From positions 1 through 54,029 of the forward strand of contig ONAI01000010.1 of NCBI GenBank assembly GCA_900315755.1: a stretch of DNA of 54,029 nt, given 5' to 3'. This stretch comes from an uncultured Ruminococcus sp. GTDB taxonomy: Bacteria > Bacillota > Clostridia > Oscillospirales > Ruminococcaceae. Of this stretch, positions 25,185 to 34,180 are shown piece by piece. Position 1 is the first letter of the stretch, and the number at the start of each line of letters is the position of its first letter. Both the position numbers and the translations under genes were made by a program. The notes beneath the pieces are model-generated. The model did no database searches. It was given only the letters and a program-made list of their open reading frames with translations, and was not told where the DNA came from.

Positions 25185-25237
25185 TCCGCTGTTGAGTTAT
25201 CAAACCTATACAGCTTATCGAAAGGATGTATTTAATT

Positions 25238-26113
25238 ATGAGTAACGAAAACATGACAGAGCCAGTAGTAAACGAGAATCAGAACGTTTCAGGTCTCGAT
25301 GATTTCGAGCCGGCTTCAGCTCCTGAGAATACAGCTCCTGCTGCTGATAGTCTCCTCGATTTTGATGACGATCCGCTCAGCGCTACCGGTGTTTCAAGAA
25401 AAAGCCTTGTTATCTTCTTCCTGATCGATACTTCAGGAAGTATGAAAGGCAAGAAAATGGGCGAGCTCAATACAGTTATGGAAGAGCTTATCCCTGAGAT
25501 CAGAAGAGTCGGCGAAGCTGATACAGAAGTTAAGGTAGCAGTTCTTACATTCTCTACCGAAGTAAGATGGATGTATTCAACTCCTATCGCTATCGAAGAC
25601 TTTGAATGGGCAAGACTCCGTGCAAGCGGTGTTACCAGCATGGGTGCTGCATTCAAGGAACTCTCCCTCAGAATGTCGCGTAACAGCTACCTCAATTCGC
25701 CTTCACTTTCATTCGCTCCTGTTATCTTCCTTATGACTGACGGCTATCCTTCAGATGACTACAAGGAAGGTCTTAAAGAACTCCAGTCCAACAGCTGGTA
25801 TAAGTTCGGTCTTAAAGCTGCTCTCGGTATCGGCGAAGAAGCTAACGATGACGTTCTTGCTGAATTCACAGGAAGCAAGGATACTGTCGTTCACGCTTAT
25901 TCAGGTACTCAGCTCGCTCAGATGATCAAGATCATTGCTGTTACTTCCGCTCAGATCGGCAGTAAGAGTATGACTCTCTCCGACGACAGCGGTCACGAGA
26001 TCGGTGAAGAGGATGTCTTCTCTGCAAAACAGAAGCTTCTCGGTCAGCAGATCCAGGAACTCGTAAGCAATAAGGTTGAAGAAAACGATGTTCCTTTCGA
26101 TACAGGCTGGTAA
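25238..26113 (+). CDS. TerY-like VWA-domain protein
   Basis: The ATG at 25238 is preferred because AAAGG sits too close to the earlier ATG at 25226. An acidic, disordered N-terminus (about 1-45) precedes a von Willebrand A domain. Its complete MIDAS metal site consists of DTSGSM, the Thr in GVTSMG and the Asp in LMTDGYPSDD. The order and motifs fit TerY of tellurite/stress clusters, where the VWA protein forms metal-dependent complexes with a kinase and a PP2C phosphatase. The TerY-C zinc domain often attached to such proteins is missing here; a stand-alone candidate lies at 46077-46424. Confidence 0.85.
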   Translation: MSNENMTEPVVNENQNVSGLDDFEPASAPENTAPAADSLLDFDDDPLSATGVSRKSLVIFFLIDTSGSMKGKKMGELNTVMEELIPEIRRVGEADTEVKVAVLTFSTEVRWMYSTPIAIEDFEWARLRASGVTSMGAAFKELSLRMSRNSYLNSPSLSFAPVIFLMTDGYPSDDYKEGLKELQSNSWYKFGLKAALGIGEEANDDVLAEFTGSKDTVVHAYSGTQLAQMIKIIAVTSAQIGSKSMTLSDDSGHEIGEEDVFSAKQKLLGQQIQELVSNKVEENDVPFDTGW

Positions 26114-26185
26114 TATACTCTGTTCCAACAATGCAATACTATAACACAGTATATTTCTACTAATCGGAAGGAGGACTGAGTAAAG

Positions 26186-27103
26186 ATGTTCAACGGTTTC
26201 AGCCACTCGGTCAAAGGTGCAAGCCACGACAAATCCGGCCTTGTATGTCAGGATAGTTCTTCACATAAGGTCACAGACCGTTACGCTATCGCCGTCGTTG
26301 CCGACGGTCACGGAAGCAAAAAACACTTCCGCAGCGATAAGGGCTCTAAATTCGCTGTTGAAGCCACTATCGAGGCTATCGACACTTACTTCGAGGATTA
26401 TGATCAACTCGTAAGCAACTTCCCGTCTAATCACAAATTGATAATCAGAAATATCCAGAAACAGGCTATTTTCAACTGGAATCAGAAGGTTAATGCTCAC
26501 CTCAAGGAGAATCCGGTAACAGATGAAGAAAAAAGCAAGTTCACCCCTGAGGAATTCGAGGCTATCCCGCCCGAATCCTACTACGGTACCACCCTCATCG
26601 CCGGCATCGCCGCAAAGGACTTCACCTTCGGCATCCAGATCGGTGATGGAAGTCTTGTTGCTATTTTTGATGACGGTGAAGCTATTATGCCAATGGAGTA
26701 TAACGAAGCCGCTCCGGCTAACGTTACCGCTTCTATGTGCAACTCGAACGCAGCCTCAATGTTCAGCGGATTCTACGTGGAGAACAAGAAGCTTATCGCT
26801 ATGTATGCTTCTACTGATGGTCTTTACACCTCTTTCGGCAGCGAGCGCGACTTCCTTGATTATCATACTATAATCACAAGTCAGCTTGCAAATATCGAGA
26901 ATTTCAAAACAGTTATCATCAATAATCTCACTAAACGTTCACATTTCGGTACAGAGGATGACATTTCCCTCTCCTGCGTATTTGATACCGATATTATAGA
27001 CACTAAGATGGATCTGATCGTATCAAAGGTCGAGGAGAATAAAAAACGTGCCGCAGCAAGAAAAGCTGAGCTTCTTACCAAAAAGATCGATAATTTTGAA
27101 TAA
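26186..27103 (+). CDS. PP2C-family protein phosphatase
   Basis: A 305-residue protein with AAGGAGG before the ATG. PP2C motifs are in order: an early Asp in LVCQDSS, VADGHGS (metal Asp and Gly), YGTTLIAGI, IGDGSLVAI, ASTDGLYT and TEDDISLSC with the C-terminal metal Asp pair. It should be an active Mn/Mg-dependent Ser/Thr phosphatase, presumably removing the phosphates placed by, or acting on partners of, the kinase encoded two genes upstream. The C-terminal 40 residues are a charged helix (VEENKKRAAARKAELLTKK). Confidence 0.9.
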   Translation: MFNGFSHSVKGASHDKSGLVCQDSSSHKVTDRYAIAVVADGHGSKKHFRSDKGSKFAVEATIEAIDTYFEDYDQLVSNFPSNHKLIIRNIQKQAIFNWNQKVNAHLKENPVTDEEKSKFTPEEFEAIPPESYYGTTLIAGIAAKDFTFGIQIGDGSLVAIFDDGEAIMPMEYNEAAPANVTASMCNSNAASMFSGFYVENKKLIAMYASTDGLYTSFGSERDFLDYHTIITSQLANIENFKTVIINNLTKRSHFGTEDDISLSCVFDTDIIDTKMDLIVSKVEENKKRAAARKAELLTKKIDNFE

Positions 27104-27247
27104 TTATGCAAATAACGGTTCGTAATACCGTTTAGCCGTCGGATCTGCGGGATTTACTTTATTATCCCTGTAACCGCAGCTTCTTCGGAATAAATTAAAC
27201 GCTGTGAACAGCGTAATATAAATGAAAGGGAAAAGTGGTGTTTGTTT

Positions 27248-28486
27248 ATGGAAATTAGTGCTTTCTACAATACTGCAAAAAATTTCGCAAACAAGATCAA
27301 ATCCGAAAGACCAGATCTGGTTTCTGATCCGGACGCTTGCCTCTGCCTTATTATCGCAGATACAGATGAGATCTTCTCAGGCGTTACTACAATAGGCGTC
27401 AACGATGAAGGAAATGTTGTTACAGTTCCTGCTGAGAATATTGCCGTTATGTCTGTTATTGCCAACGGTAAGGCTAAAGCAAGACAGATGATAATCATTA
27501 CATTTGATGATAACAGCTTCTTTGAGCCAAGTCAGGACGCTCTGACTATGCTCGTGAAATCAGGCGCTGAAAACAGCAGCTGTCAGGTTGTTACCTCTCC
27601 TGAGGAATCTGCTACTGCTGCAAGTATGTGCAATTATACCCCTGATTTCCTCAGCGGCTATGACGATGCTGTTTCTTCACCGCTCGGCGCTCCGGCTGAC
27701 TTCGCTGCCGGCTTCGATGTTGATGAATCAAACCCATTCAATGCTCAGAATTCAAACGGCGCTGCTCAGAACGGTGCTCAGTCCGGCGACGGTCCTAAGT
27801 TCCTCTATGAGACAGCTGCTGATGCTCAGCAGCAGGGTGCAAGCGGTTTCGTAAATCCGCAGCAGAGCGGCTATCCTCAACAGGCTGGTTATCCTCAGCA
27901 GAGCGGCTATCCTCAGCAGAGTGGTTACCCTCAGCAGAGCGGCTATCCTCAGCAGGGCGGTTACCCTCAGCAGGGCGGTTACCCTCAGCAGGGCGGTTAT
28001 CCTCAGCAGGGCGGTTATCCACAGCAGGGCGGTTATCCTCAGCAGGGCGGTTACCCTCAGCAGGGCGGTTATCCTCAGCAGGGCGGCTACCCTCAGCAGG
28101 GCGGCTTCCCACAGCCTAATCCTTACATGGGCGCAGGCACACATACCTCTGTTTACCAGAACGGCGGAGTTAATGCTGCTCCTTACACTCAGGGCTACGG
28201 CGGCTCACATTCTGTACACGTTGGCGGCGCTGCACCTCTCCGCAGCAACTACCAGCAGAGCAGTGTAATGCTTTCAAAAACAAGCGGCGGTGCTTTCAAG
28301 AAGCGTCTCAACAGCTTCCTTGATGATGATTCCGATGTAGACGCTGAAACAGCCGAGATCGCTGCAAACGCTGCAACAGCCGGCGCTACTGACCTTGAAG
28401 ACGGTCCTATGTCCAAGAACGATATGCTCAAACAGGCTAAGGATAAAAAGAAAATAGCTAAGGCTAATCTGAAAAATAAGTTTTGA
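27248..28486 (+). CDS. Pseudo-deaminase domain fused to PQQxGY hexapeptide repeats
   Basis: Last gene of the cluster; 412 residues from ATG 27248 (an in-frame TTG lies 6 bases earlier). Residues about 1-115 align with the deaminase-fold protein at 6488-7234: IFSGV matches [13 protein letters not shown] (61-68) matches HAEVEAVQ, and EPSQDA (93-98) matches LPCNNC. The zinc His and both Cys are replaced by Pro, Ser and Ala, so catalysis is excluded. Residues 204-287 are fourteen PQQxGY hexads. The C-terminus carries [14 protein letters not shown], shared with the paralogue, and a Lys-rich end. A scaffold or condensate-forming target of the kinase and phosphatase is an inference. Confidence 0.8.
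   Translation: MEISAFYNTAKNFANKIKSERPDLVSDPDACLCLIIADTDEIFSGVTTIGVNDEGNVVTVPAENIAVMSVIANGKAKARQMIIITFDDNSFFEPSQDALTMLVKSGAENSSCQVVTSPEESATAASMCNYTPDFLSGYDDAVSSPLGAPADFAAGFDVDESNPFNAQNSNGAAQNGAQSGDGPKFLYETAADAQQQGASGFVNPQQSGYPQQAGYPQQSGYPQQSGYPQQSGYPQQGGYPQQGGYPQQGGYPQQGGYPQQGGYPQQGGYPQQGGYPQQGGYPQQGGFPQPNPYMGAGTHTSVYQNGGVNAAPYTQGYGGSHSVHVGGAAPLRSNYQQSSVMLSKTSGGAFKKRLNSFLDDDSDVDAETAEIAANAATAGATDLEDGPMSKNDMLKQAKDKKKIAKANLKNKF
27857..28108 (+). repeat. 18-bp tandem repeat encoding PQQ(S/A/G)GY, 14 units
   Basis: Fourteen in-frame 18-bp units, mostly CCTCAGCAGGGCGGTTAC-like. The first five encode PQQ(S/A)GY, the next eight PQQGGY and the last PQQGGF. Codon-level variation between units is small, so copy number may vary between strains. 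Confidence 0.95.
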
Positions 28487-28662
28487 TCTATGATTATCTT
28501 GCAAGTGTTTTCTGTTCTCTCAGCAAACACTTGCATTGACAACTCTTGATAAAATACGGATATACCGCGTTTTATCAGCTATCACATTAGCCAATTCCAA
28601 GCACAGTAGATTTTTTATTATGCACATTCTTAAAAAAGTTGTTTTTTTAGTGTCATTCATGC
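28487..28662. other. Spacer after the cluster with inverted repeats
   Basis: Contains the inverted repeat TTGCAAGTGTTT ... AAACACTTGCA (about 28499-28533) and GATAAAA ... TTTTATC (about 28549-28580), a candidate site for ending or processing the cluster mRNA, although no strong T-run follows. No gene is supported. Confidence 0.5.
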
Positions 28663-28691
28663 TTGCATTTTTATTTGATGTGTGTTATAAT
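28663..28691 (+). promoter_or_regulatory. Promoter of the 176-aa membrane protein gene
   Basis: TTGCAT (28663-28668), a 17-bp spacer and TATAAT (28686-28691). Confidence 0.75.
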
Positions 28692-28800
28692 ATAAAATGT
28701 AGCTATTGCTTTTGAACTAACTAAACTACAACATGAGACTTGTACATATAATTTAACAAGCACTGTTTAGTATATTAAAATGTCAAGGAAGGGTTATTTT

Positions 28801-29331
28801 ATGACTTATTTGCTAAATATTGATGAGGCTATTGACAGAAAATTTCTTGTGACTAAAAGTATTAAGGGACAGGCTGAAGCAGGCACTATAATTCATGTTA
28901 TGGATGCTGAAAAAGTTTCTAATTCCCTTCTCGTCGCTTATCGCGTTTCACGTTTCAATGGTAAATTCCACGATTTTCAGGACTATAACGCTAAATTCGA
29001 TGACGTAAATCAGTTCTGCAAGTGGGCTCAGCCGGATAACTTCATTGCAAGAAATTATGAAAGTTTCAGCATTAAGGACATCCAGCACTACATAAAGGTG
29101 AAGAACAGAACATTCTTCTCGTTCTGTCTGCCTCTTATTCTTCTTGCAGCTATCGTTATCTGGGCACTTGCTTTTGTCCTTCTCGATGGTGCTATCAAAT
29201 TTGTACTCGGCGGCGCACTTACTGTCGTTGCAATTTTCTTTGTGTTCTCTTTATTCAAATCACAGAAGAAAAAAGAAAAAATGCGAATGTACAAAAAGAT
29301 CAGCAGCGGCTGGGGCGTTGTTATTGAATAG
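28801..29331 (+). CDS. Unknown protein with two C-terminal TM helices
   Basis: The start is ATG 28801, with AAGGAAGG upstream; an in-frame ATG 21 bases earlier lacks a site. Residues 1-100 are soluble (LLNIDEAIDRKFLVTKSIKG, and FDDVNQFCKWAQPDNFIARNY). Two TM segments follow (about 107-130 and 133-152), then a basic cytoplasmic tail (KSQKKKEKMRMYKK). I do not recognise the family. It has its own promoter and terminator, so it is separate from the kinase cluster although adjacent. Confidence 0.7.
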   Translation: MTYLLNIDEAIDRKFLVTKSIKGQAEAGTIIHVMDAEKVSNSLLVAYRVSRFNGKFHDFQDYNAKFDDVNQFCKWAQPDNFIARNYESFSIKDIQHYIKVKNRTFFSFCLPLILLAAIVIWALAFVLLDGAIKFVLGGALTVVAIFFVFSLFKSQKKKEKMRMYKKISSGWGVVIE

Positions 29332-29335
29332 TTTT

Positions 29336-29370
29336 AAGCCATATGAGTTTTCTCATATGGCTTTGTTTTT
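29336..29370 (+). terminator. Terminator after the 176-aa membrane protein gene
   Basis: The perfect 12-bp stem 29336-29347 / 29352-29363 is followed by TGTTTTTTAG. Confidence 0.92.
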
Positions 29371-29460
29371 TAGTTTCGGTAAGTTAACAAACGTGATATG
29401 ATCTTATTATTGTGGTATAATATATCAAGTCGATAGGTTATATATACAAGGAGAATGATC

Positions 29461-30651
29461 ATGGAAAAACGTTTTATATACGCTGATAACGCTGCAACTA
29501 CGGCTGTTTCGGAGGAAGTCCTCGAATCTATGCTTCCCTATTTCCGCGAAGGCTACGGCAACGCTTCAAGCATCTACAAACTCGGCAGAGACGCTCAGAA
29601 AGCTATCGAGACTGCCCGTGAAAAAGTCGCAAAGGCTATTGGTGCTGATCCGCGCGAGATATTTTTCACAAGCTGCGGAAGTGAGTCTGATAACTGGGCA
29701 ATAAAAGGGACAGCAGACCTTATGGCAGGCAAAGGCAAAAAGCACATTATCACTTCTGTCTTTGAGCATCACGCTGTTCTGCATACTACGGAATATCTTG
29801 AAAAACACGGTTTTGAAGTAACATACATACCGGTAAACGACAAGGGATTGATCGCCCCGCAGGACATTAAAAATGCCATCCGTGAAGATACCGCTCTCGT
29901 TACTATAATGTATGCAAATAACGAGATCGGTACTATCCAGCCAATAGACGAGATAGCTGCGATATGCCGCGAAAAAGGCGTACTCTTCCACACAGACGCT
30001 GTTCAGGCAGTCGGTCACGTAAACATTGATGTCCACAAGCAGGGAATTGATATGCTCTCGCTTTCCGGTCACAAGATCCACGCACAAAAAGGTATCGGCG
30101 CACTTTATGTACGCAAGGGAATAAATCTTCCGAATCTGATACACGGCGGCGGTCAGGAACGCGGCAAACGTGCCGGAACAGAAAATGTTCCAGCAATTGT
30201 AGGCCTTGGAACTGCCATTGAGATCGCCACACGCGACATTGATGCCAAAAATGCTTTCATAACACCACTCCGCAACAAGCTCATTGACGGCATCCTGAAA
30301 CTGCCTTACACACGGCTCAACGGTGATAGAGATAAGCGCCTTCCCGGCAATCTAAACATATCTATCGAGGGTATCGAAGGCGAATCACTGCTGCTTATGC
30401 TGGATATGAACGGCATCTGCGCTTCGTCAGGTTCAGCCTGCACATCCGGGTCACTTGATCCCTCACACGTTCTGCTTTCGATCGGTCTGAAGCATGAGGT
30501 CGCTCACGGATCAATGAGGCTTTCTATCGAAGAAAACATCACCAATGAGGATGTCGATTATATACTTGAAGTAGTTCCGAAAGTTGTAGAGCGTCTTCGC
30601 AGTATGTCTCCTGTGTGGGAAAAAATGATGAAGGGCGAAAAATACGAATAA
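29461..30651 (+). CDS. Cysteine desulfurase, NifS/IscS family
   Basis: The ATG at 29461 lies 7 bases after AAGGAG; the ATG at 29455 is too close. It is a PLP enzyme of 396 residues: Lys Schiff-base site in [23 protein letters not shown] near the PLP ring, and the mobile-loop Cys in [16 protein letters not shown]. It removes sulfur from L-cysteine as a persulfide and passes it to the scaffold encoded next. The pair nifS-nifU is the usual Fe-S assembly unit in Clostridia. Confidence 0.95.
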   Translation: MEKRFIYADNAATTAVSEEVLESMLPYFREGYGNASSIYKLGRDAQKAIETAREKVAKAIGADPREIFFTSCGSESDNWAIKGTADLMAGKGKKHIITSVFEHHAVLHTTEYLEKHGFEVTYIPVNDKGLIAPQDIKNAIREDTALVTIMYANNEIGTIQPIDEIAAICREKGVLFHTDAVQAVGHVNIDVHKQGIDMLSLSGHKIHAQKGIGALYVRKGINLPNLIHGGGQERGKRAGTENVPAIVGLGTAIEIATRDIDAKNAFITPLRNKLIDGILKLPYTRLNGDRDKRLPGNLNISIEGIEGESLLLMLDMNGICASSGSACTSGSLDPSHVLLSIGLKHEVAHGSMRLSIEENITNEDVDYILEVVPKVVERLRSMSPVWEKMMKGEKYE

Positions 30652-30662
30652 GGAGAATAATT

Positions 30663-31076
30663 ATGTTATATAGTGAAAAGGTACTCGATCATTTTTCAAA
30701 TCCAAGAAACGTCGGAGAAATCGAGGATGCCGACGGCATCGGTGAGATCGGCAACGCCAAATGCGGCGACATTATGAAAATGTATCTGAAAATCGACAAC
30801 AACATAATTACCGATGTAAAATTCAAAACATTCGGATGCGGTGCTGCTGTTGCAACATCCTCAATGGCAACCGAACTTATCAAGGGAAAGTCTATCGACG
30901 ATGCGCTGAAACTCACAAACAAGGCTGTTGTGGAGGCTCTCGACGGTCTGCCGGCTGTAAAAGTACACTGCTCTGTACTCGCTGAACAAGCTGTACGCGC
31001 TGCGCTTTCCGATTACTATACCCGTCAGGGAATAGATCCGCTTCCGATAGTCGGCGAGATCAAAGAACCGGAGGAA
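30663..31076 (+). CDS. NifU/IscU-type Fe-S cluster scaffold
   Basis: ATG 30663 follows AAGGAGAA 12 bases after the nifS stop. The 137-residue protein has the three cluster Cys of IscU-type scaffolds: NAKCGD (34), FGCGAA (59) and VHCSVLA (103), with the metal-binding Asp after the first. It lacks the NifU C-terminal domain. It receives sulfur from the upstream desulfurase and builds [2Fe-2S]/[4Fe-4S] clusters, which the Fe-S-rich proteins in this window (hydrogenase-like sensor, TtcA-like enzyme) would need. Confidence 0.95.
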
Positions 31077-31173
31077 TGATCGGGTAAGATCACTTGCACA
31101 CAATGCTTTCTATCATTTATATACAGCATTAAACATTTTTATGCAAAGTTTTGCTTTTATAGCAGAAATCTAC

Positions 31174-31202
31174 TGGACAAACTATAATAATTGTGATATA
31201 AT
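31174..31202 (+). promoter_or_regulatory. Promoter of the GAF-GGDEF gene
   Basis: TGGACA (31174-31179), a 17-bp spacer and TATAAT (31197-31202). Confidence 0.8.
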
Positions 31203-31269
31203 TACTATGTATAAATTGATCATAAAGTGTTCAGTTTAAAAGCTGTATGCAGTGTAGAAAGGACGCACC

Positions 31270-32682
31270 ATGGATTTTCAGGAATTTGTTGCCGGTTTTC
31301 ATACAATGACCAGTGTAATGTCCGTTGAAAAGAAAAACAGCGGATATGGTGATATAAGGATAGTAGTCGGAAATAAAAAATTTGTGAATATGCTGGAAAA
31401 TCTGTACCATTCAGAAAATACTCAATCCGGCACAAAAAAATTCATTCCGAATTCACTGTATACTGATTTTCTTTCAAAAGACCTTAATCTTGAAGACCTG
31501 TGCTATCGTTCAGCCGTTCTGAAACAGCCTATCCATACCTATGTTCATCCCAACGGCTACGAATACTGGTTCAATATATACGTAATGCCGATCGAGCATG
31601 AAGACGGCGACTTATGTTACTGTACATATTCCCTTGAACAGTGTGAACTTACCAACATCGACCTGAAAACAACATACTTTATGGATACATCTGCTGATGT
31701 ACTAAAAACCTGCATAAAACTGCACGATACCAAAGACTTTGAGCAGACTATGTCAGAAATAATCAAGGATATACGTGTTATCTGCGATGCGGAAGTATGT
31801 ACCATAATGCTTATGAATTTCAGTGCCGGCACTTGCAAGGTTCTCGCTACAAATATCAGAGAGGGCAGCACCCTCAAAAGAGTTACTCAGTTTAAGAATA
31901 TCAATTTCTACGATATTGCGGCTTCATGGATAGATACTATCGGAGAGAGCGATTGCCTCATTATAAAGAACGAACAGGATATGAAGTATATCAGCGAGAT
32001 AAATAACCCGTGGTACTTAACGCTTGAAGAAGCCGGTGTTGACAGTGTTGTAATGTTTCCGCTGAGATATAACAACGAGGTCCTCGGCTATATATGGGCT
32101 ACTAACTTCGATACTAAGAACACTATGCGTATCAAGGAAACTCTTGAGCTCACAACCTTCTTCCTTTCGTCCGAGATCGCAAGCTATAAGCTTATGCAGC
32201 GTCTTGAACTCATCAGCTATACCGATCTGCTCACCGGCGTTAAAAACCGCAACGCCATGAACAACAGAATATGTGATATAGTTTCAGGTGCAGAAAAGCT
32301 TTCAGACCAATTCGGAGTTATATTCGCCGATCTTAACGGTCTGAAGCGCGTGAACGACAGCAGCGGACACTCTGCCGGTGATCTGCTTCTGAAAAAAGCT
32401 GCACTTCACATTCAGGAAGCCTTTAACGGCAATGAGATTTACCGTGCCGGTGGCGATGAGTTTATGATAATAGTGTCTGACTGTACTGAAGAAGAATTCA
32501 ACGAAAAGGTCATCGCACTGAAAGAAAGCTCAAAGGATCCGGATAATGTCTGCTTTGCTATCGGAAGCTTTTACGATCGCTCAGGCAGCGACATACGCAG
32601 CGCGATGCGTAAAGCCGATGAGAATATGTATAAGGATAAGGAATACTATTATTACGAATTTCCAGATAGAAAACACAGATAA
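31270..32682 (+). CDS. GAF-GGDEF diguanylate cyclase
   Basis: A soluble protein of 470 residues: an N-terminal PAS-like segment (about 1-125), a GAF domain (about 155-300, CDAEVCTIMLMNFSAGTC), and a GGDEF domain. The GGDEF has all expected residues: FADLNGLKRVNDSSGHSAGD and YRAGGDEFMIIV. It is the only one of the five GGDEF proteins in the window with an intact active site. It should make c-di-GMP from GTP in response to a cytoplasmic signal. AAAGGA precedes the ATG. It is monocistronic, with promoter and terminator. Confidence 0.92.
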   Translation: MDFQEFVAGFHTMTSVMSVEKKNSGYGDIRIVVGNKKFVNMLENLYHSENTQSGTKKFIPNSLYTDFLSKDLNLEDLCYRSAVLKQPIHTYVHPNGYEYWFNIYVMPIEHEDGDLCYCTYSLEQCELTNIDLKTTYFMDTSADVLKTCIKLHDTKDFEQTMSEIIKDIRVICDAEVCTIMLMNFSAGTCKVLATNIREGSTLKRVTQFKNINFYDIAASWIDTIGESDCLIIKNEQDMKYISEINNPWYLTLEEAGVDSVVMFPLRYNNEVLGYIWATNFDTKNTMRIKETLELTTFFLSSEIASYKLMQRLELISYTDLLTGVKNRNAMNNRICDIVSGAEKLSDQFGVIFADLNGLKRVNDSSGHSAGDLLLKKAALHIQEAFNGNEIYRAGGDEFMIIVSDCTEEEFNEKVIALKESSKDPDNVCFAIGSFYDRSGSDIRSAMRKADENMYKDKEYYYYEFPDRKHR

Positions 32683-32725
32683 AAAGCACTCCCGTCAGGC
32701 TGCTTATCTTAAAAGAAAAAGTGGT

Positions 32726-32761
32726 TTACCGAGCCTTAATTTATGGGCTCGGTAATTTTTT
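32726..32761 (+). terminator. Terminator after the GAF-GGDEF gene
   Basis: The perfect 10-bp stem 32726-32735 / 32746-32755 is followed by TTTTTTG. Confidence 0.92.
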
Positions 32762-32804
32762 GCCACGATCTCTCCAGAGAATGCGTCCATTAACGGGAGT
32801 TTTT

Positions 32805-33638
32805 TCACACTTTGATCTGATCGGCTGGAATAAGCGATGGATCAAACATTACTTCGGAATGATTATCGAGTACAAGTTCCTTTTCTACAAGTTCGCCGGA
32901 AGCCCTGTCATAGACATTTTTATATATCTTTGAAACTCTGAAGAACTTGTCGCCTTCCTTCCGGAAGTGGTGGCCTTCCTCGCTTATCTTATAAGTATCA
33001 GGGAATTCCTTTTCGCTGCGGAGTTCAACATAGAGATTGTCCTCATCGCACCATGCGAGCAACTGAACATTCTGATCGGTATTATTTCTGAATCTGTAAT
33101 CAATGTAGTTATAATTAACCGAAGTACCAGAGCTGAACGGAACTCTCTTTCCCTCATCGGGAGCAAGAGCATCAGAATGCTGATGAAATTCCGTTACTTC
33201 AAGCGGACTGTGAAGTATAGTTCTGTGGATAGTATTGCTGAGATTGCAAAGACCGCCGCCAATACCGGGGATAAGCTTTCCCTGCACTATAACTCTGCCG
33301 TCCTTGAATCCGCGGCGCTTGGTTGTCTTTCCGACAGTGTGCCAGAATGAGAATGTCTCACCCGGACGTATAATTGTACCATTGATCTTTTTGCAGGCAA
33401 GACGTATATTCACAGCCTTGTTCAGCTGAAGAGTGAGATCAATACCGGGTGCGCGTTTTATAAGATGTGATTCCTGATGATAAACTACATTAGGGAGCTT
33501 TCTTCTGAATCTGGTTTCAGCATAATTTGTTTTATTCAGGAAATTCTGAATATGCCTTATGCATATTCCCTTCTGCTCAGAAATAGCATAACAGGTAGGG
33601 TTTATATCACAGAATAATTTATCCTTGTTCCAGAACAT
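32805..33638 (-). CDS. VanW-family protein
   Basis: The 277-residue protein has the VanW core (about 80-200): GETFSFWHTVGKTTKRRGF, GIGGGLCNLSNTIHRT and EFHQHSDAL. This core is shared with vancomycin-cluster VanW and many Clostridial wall proteins. The biochemical role is not established. There is no signal peptide. The ATG at 33638 uses AAGGAAGG inside the end of the upstream gene, 2 bp after its stop, so it is translationally coupled to the YqeG-like phosphatase. No van resistance genes are nearby. Confidence 0.88.
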   Translation of the reverse strand: MFWNKDKLFCDINPTCYAISEQKGICIRHIQNFLNKTNYAETRFRRKLPNVVYHQESHLIKRAPGIDLTLQLNKAVNIRLACKKINGTIIRPGETFSFWHTVGKTTKRRGFKDGRVIVQGKLIPGIGGGLCNLSNTIHRTILHSPLEVTEFHQHSDALAPDEGKRVPFSSGTSVNYNYIDYRFRNNTDQNVQLLAWCDEDNLYVELRSEKEFPDTYKISEEGHHFRKEGDKFFRVSKIYKNVYDRASGELVEKELVLDNHSEVMFDPSLIPADQIKV

Positions 33639-33640
33639 TT

Positions 33641-34180
33641 TTACCTTCCTTTTTTAACGTAAATATCGCCGAGACGGCTTCTGTAAGTCTTATTCCTGCG
33701 GTAGAACCACAGAATAAGCTTTTCAATGTATCTTTTTTTGCCGATGCGTTTTTCCTCCGGCAGCTGTATAAAGTGTACGAGAATACTTGGTATGCCGCAT
33801 CGGTTAGCGCCAATTATGTCGATAAACATCTGATCGCCTATACATACCGCCTCATCTTTACTTACTCCGAGCATATCAAGTGCTTTAAGATAGCTTGCAG
33901 GCTCAGGCTTATCCGCATCGCAGATGTAAAGAGTGTCGATATTCTTTATAAACCTCAGAACGCGCTCTTCATCGTTGTTTGTGAGCAGTATCGTTTTCAG
34001 ACCTGCCTTATGTATAGTTCTGAACAGCTCGTCCACTTCAGGAGTAGAATCATCACCATGATGAACGAGAGTATTATCAAGATCGAATATTACTGCGCTG
34101 AAGCCTTTTGCGCGGAGTTTTTCATAGTCGATCGAGAATACGCTTCTTGTATAAGCGCATGGGTAAAAGCGTTTAAACAT
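33641..34180 (-). CDS. YqeG-family HAD IIIA phosphatase
   Basis: A 179-residue HAD-superfamily protein with FDLDNTLV (nucleophile and general acid), the LLTNN threonine motif, the DKPEP Lys and GDQMFIDIIGAN. The N-terminal YPCAYTRSVFSIDY is typical of YqeG proteins, which belong to the phosphatidylglycerophosphate phosphatase-like HAD group. It overlaps the upstream TIM-barrel gene by 8 bp and is followed at once by vanW, so the three form one operon. Confidence 0.9.
   Translation of the reverse strand: MFKRFYPCAYTRSVFSIDYEKLRAKGFSAVIFDLDNTLVHHGDDSTPEVDELFRTIHKAGLKTILLTNNDEERVLRFIKNIDTLYICDADKPEPASYLKALDMLGVSKDEAVCIGDQMFIDIIGANRCGIPSILVHFIQLPEEKRIGKKRYIEKLILWFYRRNKTYRSRLGDIYVKKGR

Noticed and set aside
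27752-28144. Long minus-strand frames opposite the PQQxGY repeat (Leu/Arg- or Asn/Arg-rich)
   Set aside because: They are mirror images of the 18-bp repeat, with no ribosome-binding site; the plus-strand protein has a clear N-terminal domain and a family match.
28621-28714. A 31-codon plus-strand frame starting MHILKKVVFL
   Set aside because: Hydrophobic by chance in AT-rich DNA, no ribosome-binding site, and it contains the -35 and -10 of the next gene.
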